A stretch of 64,000 nucleotides of DNA from Chitinophagaceae bacterium (GTDB lineage: Bacteria > Bacteroidota > Bacteroidia > Chitinophagales > Chitinophagaceae). Within the stretch, counting starts at the first letter, position 1. Each line of letters begins with the position of its first letter. Below are positions 1 through 8,726 of the stretch, one piece after another. The position numbers and the translations under genes are program-made. The notes beneath the pieces were generated by a model. The model worked only from the letters and a program-made list of their open reading frames with translations, had not been told where the DNA came from and ran no database searches. The stretch is taken from the NCBI GenBank assembly GCA_016699815.1, contig CP065012.1, forward strand, positions 1,736,001-1,800,000, given 5' to 3'.

Positions 1-180
1 AAAAAAACAAACCATGGCTAAACCGGCAATAAGCTGGCGAATGGCAGCCATTTGCAAAGCCGGCATTTCCATTACTGCGGCTTTGCTAAAAACCCAGGTA
101 GTTCCCCATACAATGCTAGTTGTAAGCAAAGCAAGGTATGCCTTGGCTTTGGAGCTTTTACGAATTTTTTGAATGAGCAT
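1..180 (-). CDS. EamA/DMT-family transporter, N-terminal part (cut by window edge)
   Basis: The minus strand reads an open frame from an ATG at 180 to the window edge, giving the first 60 residues. A short basic start (MLIQKIRKSSKAKAY) leads into a hydrophobic segment with SIVWGTTWVFSKAA, the pattern typical of the first helix of EamA/RhaT-type drug/metabolite exporters. The family exports small metabolites across the inner membrane through ten helices; the substrate cannot be told from this piece. It begins 8 bases after the purH stop and probably belongs to the comEC-purH transcript. Confidence 0.7.
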   Translation of the reverse strand, partial: MLIQKIRKSSKAKAYLALLTTSIVWGTTWVFSKAAVMEMPALQMAAIRQLIAGLAMVCFF

Positions 181-188
181 TTTTGATG

Positions 189-1703
189 TTAATGTTTAAA
201 ATGCCTCATGCCTGTAATTACCATTGCCAGGTTATTTTGCTGGCAATAGGTAATGGAGTCGCCGTCTCTTATAGATCCACCGGGTTGTATAAATGCTGTA
301 ATACCCGCTGTATGGGCAATTTTTACACAATCATCAAAAGGGAAAAATGCATCGCTGGCCAATGCAGCCTCGTTTAAATCAAATTTAAATTGCCCGGCTT
401 TTTCTATGGAATGCCTCAATGCATCTATGCGGCTGGTTTGCCCGCAGCCCTTACCAATAAGCTGCTTGTTTTTTACCAATGCAATTGCGTTGCTTTTTAA
501 ATGCTTGCAAATAATATTGGCAAAAATTAAATCTTCTTTTTCTGCATCAGTGGTTTGGCGGCCACCGCTTTCTTTCCAGTCGCTATAGGTGCCCTTATCC
601 GTATCTTGAATCAACAAGCCGTTCAATACCGTTTTCATTTGTGTTGTTGCATGTGGCTTTGCCAGCAACTGTAATATTATCCTGTTCTTTTTTGATTGTA
701 ATACCTTTAAGGCTGCATCATCAAAAGAAGGCGCAATAATTACTTCAAAAAATATTTCATTTATGGCTTCGGCTGTGGCTTTATCCAGCCTGCCATTGGT
801 TACTAAAACGCCGCCAAAAGCACTTTCCGGATCGCCAGCTAATGCTGCATCCCAGCTTTCTTTGGTAGTTTTTTTTGCCGCTATACCGCAAACATTGCTG
901 TGTTTTATTATGGCAAAAACAGTTTCGTTGCCGTTTTCAAATTCTGCCATGAGGCCAAGGGCTGCATCTACATCGGCCAAATTGTTATACGATAATTCTT
1001 TGCCATGCAACTGCAAAAAAAGTTCATTTAAATTACCATAAAAAACTGCCTGCTGATGTGGATTTTCTCCATAGCGCAATATCTTTTTTTCTTTGTTAAA
1101 AGGCGTATCTATGGCAATGCCGTTAAAATAAGAAGAGATGGCATTGTCGTAAGCAGTGCATACATCAAAAGCTTTTACGGCAAAATGTTTTCTTTGCTCA
1201 AGGTTTGTGGCTCCGTTTTGCGATGATAAAATTTCTACTAATAAAGTGTAATCATTTTTTGAAGCTACCACTACGGTGTCATTAAAATTTTTGGCAGCAG
1301 CCCTTATCATGCTTGGCCCGCCAACATCAATTTTTTCTATAATGGCATTTTCGTCGGTAGTGCTTTTTACCGTTTCTTCAAAGGGATAAAGATCAACAAT
1401 TACCAAATCAATTTCTGGGATATTGTACTGCTTCATTTCGGCAATATGCTTTGCATCATTTCTCTTGCCCAAAATTCCGCCAAATACCAAAGGATGGAGT
1501 GTTTTTACCCTGCCGCTCAAAATTGACGGGAAGCCGGTAAGGCTTTCTACAGCAATTGCTTTAACGCCCAACTTTTCAATAAATTCCAGTGTGCCGCCGG
1601 TGCTATAAATTATAGAGCCCTGATTGTTGAGTTCATGTATAATATTTTCCAGCCCGTCTTTATAAAAAACGGAGATAAGCGCAGCGTTGATTTTTTTTTG
1701 CAT
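189..1703 (-). CDS. purH: Bifunctional AICAR formyltransferase/IMP cyclohydrolase PurH
   Basis: PurH catalyses the last two steps of de novo purine synthesis in the cytoplasm: formylation of AICAR with 10-formyl-THF, then ring closure to IMP. The 504-residue protein is near the usual family length. The N-terminal MGS-like cyclohydrolase domain (about 1-150) carries STGGT and SGRVKTLHP. The transformylase domain carries RYGENPHQ (210-217) and the catalytic pair K267-H268 in IKHSNVCG. The ATG at 1703 lies 9 bases after the comEC stop, so the two genes are probably co-transcribed. No truncation is visible. Confidence 0.96.
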   Translation of the reverse strand: MQKKINAALISVFYKDGLENIIHELNNQGSIIYSTGGTLEFIEKLGVKAIAVESLTGFPSILSGRVKTLHPLVFGGILGKRNDAKHIAEMKQYNIPEIDLVIVDLYPFEETVKSTTDENAIIEKIDVGGPSMIRAAAKNFNDTVVVASKNDYTLLVEILSSQNGATNLEQRKHFAVKAFDVCTAYDNAISSYFNGIAIDTPFNKEKKILRYGENPHQQAVFYGNLNELFLQLHGKELSYNNLADVDAALGLMAEFENGNETVFAIIKHSNVCGIAAKKTTKESWDAALAGDPESAFGGVLVTNGRLDKATAEAINEIFFEVIIAPSFDDAALKVLQSKKNRIILQLLAKPHATTQMKTVLNGLLIQDTDKGTYSDWKESGGRQTTDAEKEDLIFANIICKHLKSNAIALVKNKQLIGKGCGQTSRIDALRHSIEKAGQFKFDLNEAALASDAFFPFDDCVKIAHTAGITAFIQPGGSIRDGDSITYCQQNNLAMVITGMRHFKH

Positions 1704-1712
1704 AAATTTTTC

Positions 1713-3809
1713 TTAGAAACCGAATACATAAGCGCCTTGTTCGGGAACCGAATGGCAGTGCAAAGTTAAACTTTCGCACTCGCTCCTCCATTTGGCAATT
1801 TTCCACAACGGGTTTGATGCATCAAAAACTACTATTGTGGGCTGTATACGGCTTGTAACCTCCTTTACAGAAAGTTTTGGGCTTTTGGTAAATAATAAAA
1901 TATCCACTTTTATTTTGGGGGCAGCAGAATCAACACTAAATTCCCTATTAACCAATAAAAGTGTTTTATTGCCAAATTTGTAAAGGTTTTTTTTGATGCT
2001 GAGGTTTGCAAACGGTACTGTGGATTCGTTTAATAACATAGAAACCCTGGCAGGCTTTAGGTAAAAGTTTTTGGGCAGGGCGTCTTGCAGTAAAATGCTG
2101 TCGCCCACAAAAAAATACTGGTCTTTATAAATAAAATCTATGGCGCTTTGCCTGCTCACATTGTAAATAATAATTTTTTGTTGCCGGTTTATTTCAATCC
2201 TTGCATAGATCATTAGTCCGGCATAAATACCCAAAAACAAAAAAGATAGTTTAAGCCAGGTTTTATTTTTATACAAAAGCCAGCAACATAGTGCCGTTAC
2301 CAATGCATACAATATCCAGGTGCTGTAAGGGTTGGCATATATTTTATCAATAACAGAAAAGGAAAAGCTGTTGCACTTTTGAATAAACACATTCAATGCA
2401 TAAATTGTCCAATGGCTTATTTTTCCCAAAAGTATGGCTACGGGTTCAACAGCCGCAAATAATATCAGCAGTATTTCACTATAAAGAATAATGGTAGATA
2501 TGGGCACAGCAATAAAGTTGGTAAACAAAAACAAAGTGGGAAACTGGTGAAAATAATAGATGCACACCGGGAAAGTTAAAACCTGTGCTGCAAGCGTTAC
2601 ACTCATTAACGACCAGGCGCTTTGCAGTAATTTATTTTTTATAAACCATAGTTTATAAATGGGCTGTTGCAGCCACATAATTCCAAATACAGCCAGGTAA
2701 CTTAATTGAAAACCTACATCCCAAAGCAGGTAAGGGTTCCAGCAAAGTAAAGTAAATGCCGAAGCGGCCAATGCATTATAGCCATTTGCCTGCTTAAAAA
2801 ATGATTTTCCGCTAAGGATAAAAGTAAACATAACAGCGCTGCGCAAAACGGAGGCCGATGCGCCGGTAAGCAAAGAAAACAACCATAAAAAAGAAAGGAT
2901 GAGGATAACAGATATTAATTTAGACCGTTTCATTAGCCCGGTTTTGGTAAATATCCAGAGTAATATGGCATAAATTAAACCCAGGTGCAGGCCAGAAATG
3001 GCAATAATATGTACCACGCCGGTATTGCTGTACGCCTGTACCAAATCTTTGTCCAGGTCTTCTTTATATCCTATGAGCAAGGCCTCGGCAATACCTTGTT
3101 CGTTTTTATTGCCGCCAATATATTTCCGAATGTTGTTTAAAATATAAGTACGGGATTGATAGATAAAACGGGAGAAAAAATTTTGATTGCTTTCATGGGT
3201 TTTCACATATTCTCCTGGCGAAATAAACGCCGTGTGAAATAGTTGCTGAAACGAAGTATACCTTTCATAATTAAAAGCGCCGGGGTTGCCGGAGTTACGT
3301 ATCCAGGTGAGGGATTTATCAATAATAATTTTATCGCCGTAATACAGGTTGCTGTCAATAGTTTGGGAAAAGTATAAAAGTAATTTTCCACTTGCCGGTA
3401 ATATTTTGCCATTATTGATTACCGCTTCTACAAGGGCGTCGGCTTTATAAGAATTTTTTTTGGGAACAAGCGGCTCGTTTATCTTTAACAGGAGCTTGCT
3501 GCTGTCGGTTAAAGAATGGCCATACCAGCTTTTTTGTTTGCTTTTATCGGCTTGCCAGGTGAGCAGCATGGCAGCAGATGCAATAAAAAAATAAATTAAC
3601 AAACCCTGTAAAAAACGAAAAGTATACTTTAGGGAAACCGGTAAAAAGTAATAAAAGGACAGCGCTATGGAAAAACAAATTAGGCAAATGATGATGTAGC
3701 CCAGGCTAAAACCCAGGTACCATTGCAGCAGGATGCCTGCAATAAGCGGAAATAGCAACCGTATAAATGGGGCTTGTTTCCACAGCGGAAGATTATGGGT
3801 AGGTTGCAT
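1713..3809 (-). CDS. comEC: ComEC/Rec2-family DNA-uptake channel
   Basis: ComEC proteins form the inner-membrane channel that passes single-stranded DNA during natural transformation. The 698-residue protein has hydrophobic N-terminal helices, a soluble domain (about 100-220) and the multi-helix competence domain with the hallmark HIIAISGLHLGLIY near residue 270. The last 170 or so residues follow the position of the metallo-beta-lactamase domain of Bacillus ComEC, but no HxHxDH motif is present, so that part looks degenerate. Whether this organism is competent cannot be told; comEC is widespread in Bacteroidota. The next gene downstream is purH. Confidence 0.88.
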   Translation of the reverse strand: MQPTHNLPLWKQAPFIRLLFPLIAGILLQWYLGFSLGYIIICLICFSIALSFYYFLPVSLKYTFRFLQGLLIYFFIASAAMLLTWQADKSKQKSWYGHSLTDSSKLLLKINEPLVPKKNSYKADALVEAVINNGKILPASGKLLLYFSQTIDSNLYYGDKIIIDKSLTWIRNSGNPGAFNYERYTSFQQLFHTAFISPGEYVKTHESNQNFFSRFIYQSRTYILNNIRKYIGGNKNEQGIAEALLIGYKEDLDKDLVQAYSNTGVVHIIAISGLHLGLIYAILLWIFTKTGLMKRSKLISVILILSFLWLFSLLTGASASVLRSAVMFTFILSGKSFFKQANGYNALAASAFTLLCWNPYLLWDVGFQLSYLAVFGIMWLQQPIYKLWFIKNKLLQSAWSLMSVTLAAQVLTFPVCIYYFHQFPTLFLFTNFIAVPISTIILYSEILLILFAAVEPVAILLGKISHWTIYALNVFIQKCNSFSFSVIDKIYANPYSTWILYALVTALCCWLLYKNKTWLKLSFLFLGIYAGLMIYARIEINRQQKIIIYNVSRQSAIDFIYKDQYFFVGDSILLQDALPKNFYLKPARVSMLLNESTVPFANLSIKKNLYKFGNKTLLLVNREFSVDSAAPKIKVDILLFTKSPKLSVKEVTSRIQPTIVVFDASNPLWKIAKWRSECESLTLHCHSVPEQGAYVFGF

Positions 3810-3961
3810 AACCTAAGTTACTAAAAGTTTTGAATTTTTGCTTTTTTATAACTATATAGAAATTACGGTATTAGGAGGTTAAATAACCCTGGTAATATTT
3901 TGGGAATTTTTTTACAAATAAGGCTTTAATTTGCCTCATTAATTTATTATTTTCACCTTGA

Positions 3962-4018
3962 TTTTACTTTTACTTTGAGCTTAAAGCATGCATCTGTGTA
4001 CATTTAATAAAAGTAAAA
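3962..4018. repeat. Inverted repeat upstream of the L,D-transpeptidase
   Basis: Two 11-base arms, TTTTACTTTTA at 3962-3972 and TAAAAGTAAAA at 4008-4018, are perfect inverted copies 35 bases apart. The right arm ends 13 bases before the ATG at 4032, so a transcript starting further upstream could fold here. The arms are simple AT-rich sequence, and about one such match is expected by chance in a window this size, so a regulatory role is only a possibility. Confidence 0.3.
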
Positions 4019-4031
4019 ATCTGTTTAAAAA

Positions 4032-4595
4032 ATGAAAAACCGCATATTCTTCCTCCCCGTATCCATTGCAGCCTTTTTGGCAATTACTGCCTTTGTACCA
4101 TCGGGTAAAAAAATATTTTCTTTTGTAAAAGAAAGCAGGCCCGTGCAAGAAGGGAAGAATTATTATATTATTATTGATAAAAGCGATTATGAGTTGAAAG
4201 TATATGATGATGAAGGCTGGTATGCTACTTACCCAATAGTATTTGGTAGTAAAGATCTTGGCGATAAAATGCGTGAAGGAGATAAGCGTACGCCAAACGG
4301 GCATTTTAAAATTATTCAAAAAAGGATAAACCCCAAATGGGGTCCGCAAATGCTGCTGGATTATCCAACGGCTGAAAGCTTCAAAAAATTTAAAGATAGA
4401 AAAGCGCATGGTGAAATACCCAAAACGGCAAGAATAGGAAATGGTATTGCCATACACTCCACCCGTAAAGAAGAAGAATGGACCGTAGATAATTATTACA
4501 ACTGGACCGATGGTTGCGTATCTGTAAAATATACCGAAATGGAAGAACTGTACAGTTATATACCGGTAGGTACGCCGGTTACTATTGAACCTTAA
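4032..4595 (+). CDS. L,D-transpeptidase (YkuD-type) family protein
   Basis: A 187-residue exported protein. The N-terminus (MKNRIFFLPVSIAAFLAIT) looks like a signal peptide or membrane anchor. The rest resembles a YkuD/ErfK catalytic domain: YYIIIDKSDYELKVYDDEG at the start, a substrate loop with GDKRTPNGHF, then GIAIHS and the cysteine motif TDGCVSV near the end. Family members form 3-3 peptidoglycan cross-links or attach proteins to peptidoglycan in the periplasm, using the Cys in (S/T)xGC. The gene is convergent with queA, and the stop codons are separated by a single base, leaving no room for a terminator. Confidence 0.82.
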   Translation: MKNRIFFLPVSIAAFLAITAFVPSGKKIFSFVKESRPVQEGKNYYIIIDKSDYELKVYDDEGWYATYPIVFGSKDLGDKMREGDKRTPNGHFKIIQKRINPKWGPQMLLDYPTAESFKKFKDRKAHGEIPKTARIGNGIAIHSTRKEEEWTVDNYYNWTDGCVSVKYTEMEELYSYIPVGTPVTIEP

Positions 4596-4596
4596 T

Positions 4597-5832
4597 TTAA
4601 GAATTTATAAAAATGAGGTTGGCATCTCCATAACTTAAGAATCGAAAATTATTTTCCATTGCAAACTGGTAAAGGTTTTTCCAGTTGTTGCCTACAGCAG
4701 CAGCTACAAGTAAAAGTAAAGTAGATTGTGGCTGGTGAAAATTGGTAATGAATATTTGGGCAACCCGAAATTGATAACCTGGCGCTATTATCAATTGAGT
4801 TTGCGTAAACAAACTCGTTTTATTGTTCTTTTTAAGCCATAAAAGTAAATGTTCCAAAGCTTGTGTGCAGCTTAGGTTTGCATTGTTGAGTGGCGCTTCA
4901 TAAACTTCCCATTGCCGAAGTTCTAATGTTTTTAAATTGGGTTGAAGGTAGGCTTTTACAGCAAGCCAGTACAATGTTTCAATGGTTCTTAAAGATGTAG
5001 TGCCCACAGCAGTAATGGCACCGTTTGCGGATTTTATTTTTTCAATAGTATCTACACTTACGTCCATCCATTCTGCATGCATATCATGTTGTTGCAAGGT
5101 AGCCGACTTTACGGGTTTAAAAGTGCCAGCGCCTACATGAAGTGTTACAAATGCCTGCTGGATTTTTTTTTGCGCAAAACTTTTTACTACATCATTAGTA
5201 AAGTGGAGTCCAGCCGTTGGCGCAGCAACCGAACCTTGCTGCAATGCATAAATAGTTTGGTAGCGGCTTACGTCTTCAATTTCTGTATGCCGTTTAATAT
5301 AGGGCGGCAAGGGTACAACTCCTGCAGCTTCAATAATATCGGCAAAGCAATATTGACCAGGCGACCAATTGAATAATATTTTAAAACTATCGCCAGTTTT
5401 TTCAATAATTCTTGCTTCCAATACAATTTCATTTTGCTGTACTGTTATTTTTTTTTGTAATATTCCCTGTTTCCATTTTGCAGCAGCACCTACAAGGCAT
5501 ATCCATTGGCAGCTGCCCGTAGCTGTCATTACTGCGCTGTATTCATTTATTAATCCAAAAGGTTCTAAACAAAATATTTCAATTTTTTTTCCGGTGGTTG
5601 TTTCAAAAATCATCCGTGCATTAATCACTTTTGAGTTATTAAAAACTACCAGGCTTTTATCGGGGAGATGGCTGGTTATATGGCCAAAGCGGTCTTCTGT
5701 TATCATCCCATTTTTATAAATCAAGAGTTTGGAAGCATCCCTTTGCTCCAGCGGATGCAGTGCAATACGCTCTGAGGGTAAATCGTAAGTGTATGCTGAT
5801 ATGGAAATGAATGATGGGTGCATAGCAGGCAT
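4597..5832 (-). CDS. queA: tRNA preQ1(34) S-adenosylmethionine ribosyltransferase-isomerase QueA
   Basis: QueA transfers and isomerises the ribosyl part of SAM onto preQ1 at tRNA position 34, making epoxyqueuosine. The 411-residue protein shows family motifs: YDLPSERIALHPLEQRDASK at the start, VVFNNSKVINARM, VAAPTAGLHFT, LHVGAGTFKPV and the C-terminal NFHQPQSTLL followed by FLSYGDANLI. Two ATGs (5832 and 5823) are possible. Length somewhat exceeds the roughly 350 residues usual in proteobacteria. It starts 9 bases after the dusB stop, so two tRNA modification genes form one probable operon. Confidence 0.95.
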   Translation of the reverse strand: MPAMHPSFISISAYTYDLPSERIALHPLEQRDASKLLIYKNGMITEDRFGHITSHLPDKSLVVFNNSKVINARMIFETTTGKKIEIFCLEPFGLINEYSAVMTATGSCQWICLVGAAAKWKQGILQKKITVQQNEIVLEARIIEKTGDSFKILFNWSPGQYCFADIIEAAGVVPLPPYIKRHTEIEDVSRYQTIYALQQGSVAAPTAGLHFTNDVVKSFAQKKIQQAFVTLHVGAGTFKPVKSATLQQHDMHAEWMDVSVDTIEKIKSANGAITAVGTTSLRTIETLYWLAVKAYLQPNLKTLELRQWEVYEAPLNNANLSCTQALEHLLLWLKKNNKTSLFTQTQLIIAPGYQFRVAQIFITNFHQPQSTLLLLVAAAVGNNWKNLYQFAMENNFRFLSYGDANLIFINS

Positions 5833-5841
5833 ATTAATTTA

Positions 5842-6879
5842 CTACAATGCACATTTTTCATGGTAATTCACTATTTGTATGGGCAGCCGCTCAAACTCAT
5901 AGCCTTTATAATATTCACCAATATCATTCAGCACTTCGTTTACTGCATCGGGTGACGGCAGTGTAACTAATTTTTGCCTGAACTCTTTAATATTGGGCAA
6001 GCCTTTTAAATAATTGGTATAATGCCTGCGCATTTCATTTATGCCCACAATGGGGCCTTTCCATTCAACAGATTTTTTTAAATGGGTGCGGCATACCTCA
6101 ATGCGTTCCTGCAGGGTGGGCGCAGGTAATATTTCGCTGGTAGCCAGGTAATGTTTTATTTCCCTAAAAATCCATGGGTAACCTATTGCGGCACGACCCA
6201 CCATTATGCCATCTACGTCATATTTATTTTTATACTGTAAAGCTTTTTGCGGGCTGTCAATATCCCCATTTCCAAAAATGGGCATTTGTATGCGTGGGTT
6301 GTTTTTAACTTTGGCAATCAGTGCCCAGTCTGCTTCGCCTTTGTACAACTGGCAACGGGTGCGGCCATGTATAGTTAGTGCTTGTATCCCTGCGTCCTGC
6401 ATACGTTCGGCAACTTCTTCAATATTTTTTGTGTTATCGTCCCAGCCCAATCTTGTTTTTACCGTTACAGGAAGGTTGGTGCTTTTTACCACAGCTTCGG
6501 TAAGGCGCACCATTAAATCCATATCTTTTAAAACGCCTGCACCTGCTCCTTTGCTCACCACTTTTTTTACAGGGCAGCCAAAATTAATGTCAACAAAATC
6601 TGGTTTTACGGTTTCACAAATTTTAGCGCTCAGGGCCATGGCCTCTTCATCACCTCCAAAAATTTGTATGGCAAAGGGCCTTTCTTCTTCGGTAAAATCC
6701 AGTTTTTTACGGCTTGTAATAGCATCCCTTATCAATCCTTCGCTGCTGATGAATTCACTAAACATTACATCGGCGCCATTGGCTTTGCAAACTGCACGAA
6801 ATGGCGGATCGCTTACATCTTCCATAGGAGCAAGCAAAAGGGGAAATTCCGGTAAATTGATAGTGCCTATTTTGGGCAT
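5842..6879 (-). CDS. dusB: tRNA-dihydrouridine synthase (DusB-like)
   Basis: An FMN enzyme that reduces uridines in the tRNA D-loop. From the ATG at 6879 the protein has 345 residues, with the FMN-barrel start LLLAPMEDVSDPPFR (about 14-28), the catalytic Cys102 in INFGCPVKKV, VKTRLGWDD, IHGRTRCQLYKGEADW and GNGDIDSP. An in-frame ATG at 6948 would add 23 residues, but the family begins at MPKIG, and a TAATTTTG promoter box overlaps the upstream ATG, so the shorter form is preferred. queA follows directly. Confidence 0.93.
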   Translation of the reverse strand: MPKIGTINLPEFPLLLAPMEDVSDPPFRAVCKANGADVMFSEFISSEGLIRDAITSRKKLDFTEEERPFAIQIFGGDEEAMALSAKICETVKPDFVDINFGCPVKKVVSKGAGAGVLKDMDLMVRLTEAVVKSTNLPVTVKTRLGWDDNTKNIEEVAERMQDAGIQALTIHGRTRCQLYKGEADWALIAKVKNNPRIQMPIFGNGDIDSPQKALQYKNKYDVDGIMVGRAAIGYPWIFREIKHYLATSEILPAPTLQERIEVCRTHLKKSVEWKGPIVGINEMRRHYTNYLKGLPNIKEFRQKLVTLPSPDAVNEVLNDIGEYYKGYEFERLPIQIVNYHEKCAL

Positions 6880-6945
6880 TAGTGCGTAACTTGTTGAATC
6901 AAAATTATTTAAAACAGCAAAAAATTGTTGTGTTATCTTGTGCTG

Positions 6946-6953
6946 CAAAATTA
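6946..6953 (-). promoter_or_regulatory. Candidate -7 promoter box for dusB-queA
   Basis: The minus strand reads TAATTTTG, matching the Bacteroidota -7 consensus TAnnTTTG. Transcription would start near 6938, about 60 bases before the dusB ATG at 6879. No TTG at the -33 distance was found. Confidence 0.35.
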
Positions 6954-6963
6954 CAAAAAAGCC

Positions 6964-7959
6964 ATGGAGTATAAAAGTATCAAAGGATTTACCGGTTTAG
7001 GACAGTTGGGAATGTTGTTTTTGTTTTTGGGCCTGGGTTTTGTATTGGCAGCTATAGTGCAACTGGTAATTTTTGCACAAGCTTTGCCTCCCGGAGCATC
7101 TTTGATGGATAGTGGTGCGCTCATGAAGGTAATGAACGACCCTAATAATGTAAGTGCCGTAAGGCTTTCGCAGGTATTGGGTACTTTTTGCCTTATGTTT
7201 ATCCCTGCTGCATTATTGAGCCTTATTGCCAATGGCAGAAACCCGTTTTGGCTGGGTTTTAATAAATACGTGAACTTCCGTCAAATAGCGCTTGGGTTTG
7301 CCATTATTTTTTTGGCCAATATTGCTGCAGGCCCATTGGAAGATTTGAGCAAAGCCATTGTTGCCAAATTGCCGGCAATGGATGCTTTGGCAAAAAAACT
7401 GGAAGACCAATATGCCGAGCAGGTGAAACTTTTGGGCAATTTAAAAAGCTGGGGAGCTTTTATTGTTGCCATTTTTATTTTGGCCTTTTTTCCGGCTATG
7501 TTTGAAGAGCTGCTTTTTAGGGGCGCTTTACAAAATATTTTAGAAAAATGGTGGAAGGCGCCATTGGCGGCAATTATAGTTACCTCTATTATTTTTAGTT
7601 GCATTCACATGAGTATCTATTTATTTTTAAGCCGTGCCATTTTGGGTTTTGTGCTGGGCTGGATGTTTTATAAAAGCCGCAATATTTGGGTAAATATTAT
7701 TGCCCATTTTTTAAACAATGCTCTTGCACTTACCTTTTTATTTAGCGAGTATATGGCAAAAGGTAAAGTAAATTTAGATGCAGGAAATATTAAAGTGGCG
7801 TGGTGGGCAGGTTTGCTGGCTTTTTTGGCAATAATATTTTTGTTTAAGTTGTACGATATATTCTCTGCAGAAAACAGGTTGCGTATTGCAGCAAGGGAGC
7901 AGGCTTTAATTGCCGAAAAAAGCCCTTTTCAATCATTGGCCAATAATACAAGCGAATAA
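6964..7959 (+). CDS. CPBP-family intramembrane glutamic protease
   Basis: A 331-residue multi-pass membrane protein of the CPBP (Abi, CAAX-protease-like) family. The active-site motifs are complete: EELLFRG at 181-187 (EExxxR), FSCIH ending at H215 (FxxxH), and HFLNN at 248-252. The helices around them are strongly hydrophobic. Family roles range from prenyl-protein processing to bacteriocin immunity; the substrate is unknown here. The ATG at 6964 is chosen because an earlier in-frame ATG (6925) falls in the promoter region of the divergent dusB. cdsA starts 2 bases after the stop, pointing to coupled expression with phospholipid synthesis. Confidence 0.88.
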   Translation: MEYKSIKGFTGLGQLGMLFLFLGLGFVLAAIVQLVIFAQALPPGASLMDSGALMKVMNDPNNVSAVRLSQVLGTFCLMFIPAALLSLIANGRNPFWLGFNKYVNFRQIALGFAIIFLANIAAGPLEDLSKAIVAKLPAMDALAKKLEDQYAEQVKLLGNLKSWGAFIVAIFILAFFPAMFEELLFRGALQNILEKWWKAPLAAIIVTSIIFSCIHMSIYLFLSRAILGFVLGWMFYKSRNIWVNIIAHFLNNALALTFLFSEYMAKGKVNLDAGNIKVAWWAGLLAFLAIIFLFKLYDIFSAENRLRIAAREQALIAEKSPFQSLANNTSE

Positions 7960-7961
7960 AT

Positions 7962-8672
7962 TTGGCACTCAATAAAGCAGTTTTTAAAACCAGAACCATT
8001 TCGGCAATTGTTTTTGCCGCAGTATTGTTGCTGGGTTTGTTGTGGAACTACTGGTTCTTTATCACCCTTTTTTGCATAATACATTTTGGTTGCTGGTATG
8101 AGTTTATAAAACTGGTAAAAAAAATTTATGGCAACAAAAGTAATCCCTGTTATTTTTTTGGATTTTTGTATATCACTTTACCCATTTTAATGCTGGTTGA
8201 CCTTGCAACTGGAATAAGGTTTTTTGCCCTAAACCATACACAGCAAATTTTTTTTAACAAAGTAATTCCCTGTGCCATAATTTTTTCTATTTGGATAAAT
8301 GATACTATGGCCTACATTGTGGGATCGTTAATTGGCAAAACGCCATTTAGTAAAATTTCCCCCAAAAAAACTTGGGAAGGCACCATTGGCGGAATGGTTT
8401 TATGTGTGCTGCTGATAGGTATAGCTGCCCGGTTTTTACCTGTAGCCAAAGAAATGTTTGCGGTAAAACACTGGGTTACTGTTGCCATGCTTTGCGCCAT
8501 TTTTGGCACGCTTGGAGATTTGCTGGAAAGCAAATTAAAACGTATGGCCAATGTAAAAGACAGCGGCAGTTTTATGCCCGGCCACGGTGGGTTTTTAGAC
8601 CGCTTTGATTCACTGCTAATAGCAACACCTGCAGTATGGTTGTATCTTAAATTAATTGCACTGGTTGTTTAG
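7962..8672 (+). CDS. cdsA: Phosphatidate cytidylyltransferase CdsA
   Basis: CdsA makes CDP-diacylglycerol from phosphatidate and CTP in the inner membrane, the branch point of phospholipid synthesis. The 236-residue protein is mostly transmembrane helices and ends with the family signature: WINDTMAYIVGSLIG, SPKKTWEGTIGG, GTLGDLLESKLKR and KDSGSFMPGHGGFLDRFDS. The start is TTG at 7962, two bases after the CPBP stop; no ATG lies near the right position. psd follows. Confidence 0.93.
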   Translation: MALNKAVFKTRTISAIVFAAVLLLGLLWNYWFFITLFCIIHFGCWYEFIKLVKKIYGNKSNPCYFFGFLYITLPILMLVDLATGIRFFALNHTQQIFFNKVIPCAIIFSIWINDTMAYIVGSLIGKTPFSKISPKKTWEGTIGGMVLCVLLIGIAARFLPVAKEMFAVKHWVTVAMLCAIFGTLGDLLESKLKRMANVKDSGSFMPGHGGFLDRFDSLLIATPAVWLYLKLIALVV

Positions 8673-8675
8673 TAG

Positions 8676-8705
8676 TTGCCAAATACATTTGTTCACTTAA
8701 CTTTG
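8676..8705 (+). promoter_or_regulatory. Promoter of psd
   Basis: TTG at 8676-8678 and TAACTTTG at 8698-8705 are separated by 19 bases, matching the Bacteroidota -33/-7 promoter. The predicted start of transcription is near 8712, 15 bases before the psd ATG at 8727. The TTG at 8676, which could be read as a start codon, is therefore better explained as the -33 element. Confidence 0.5.
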
Positions 8706-8726
8706 CTCATCAATAAAATAAAGAAA

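Noticed and set aside
6206..6889. Long plus-strand frame opposite dusB
   Set aside because: It lies wholly opposite a gene with clear family motifs and has none of its own.
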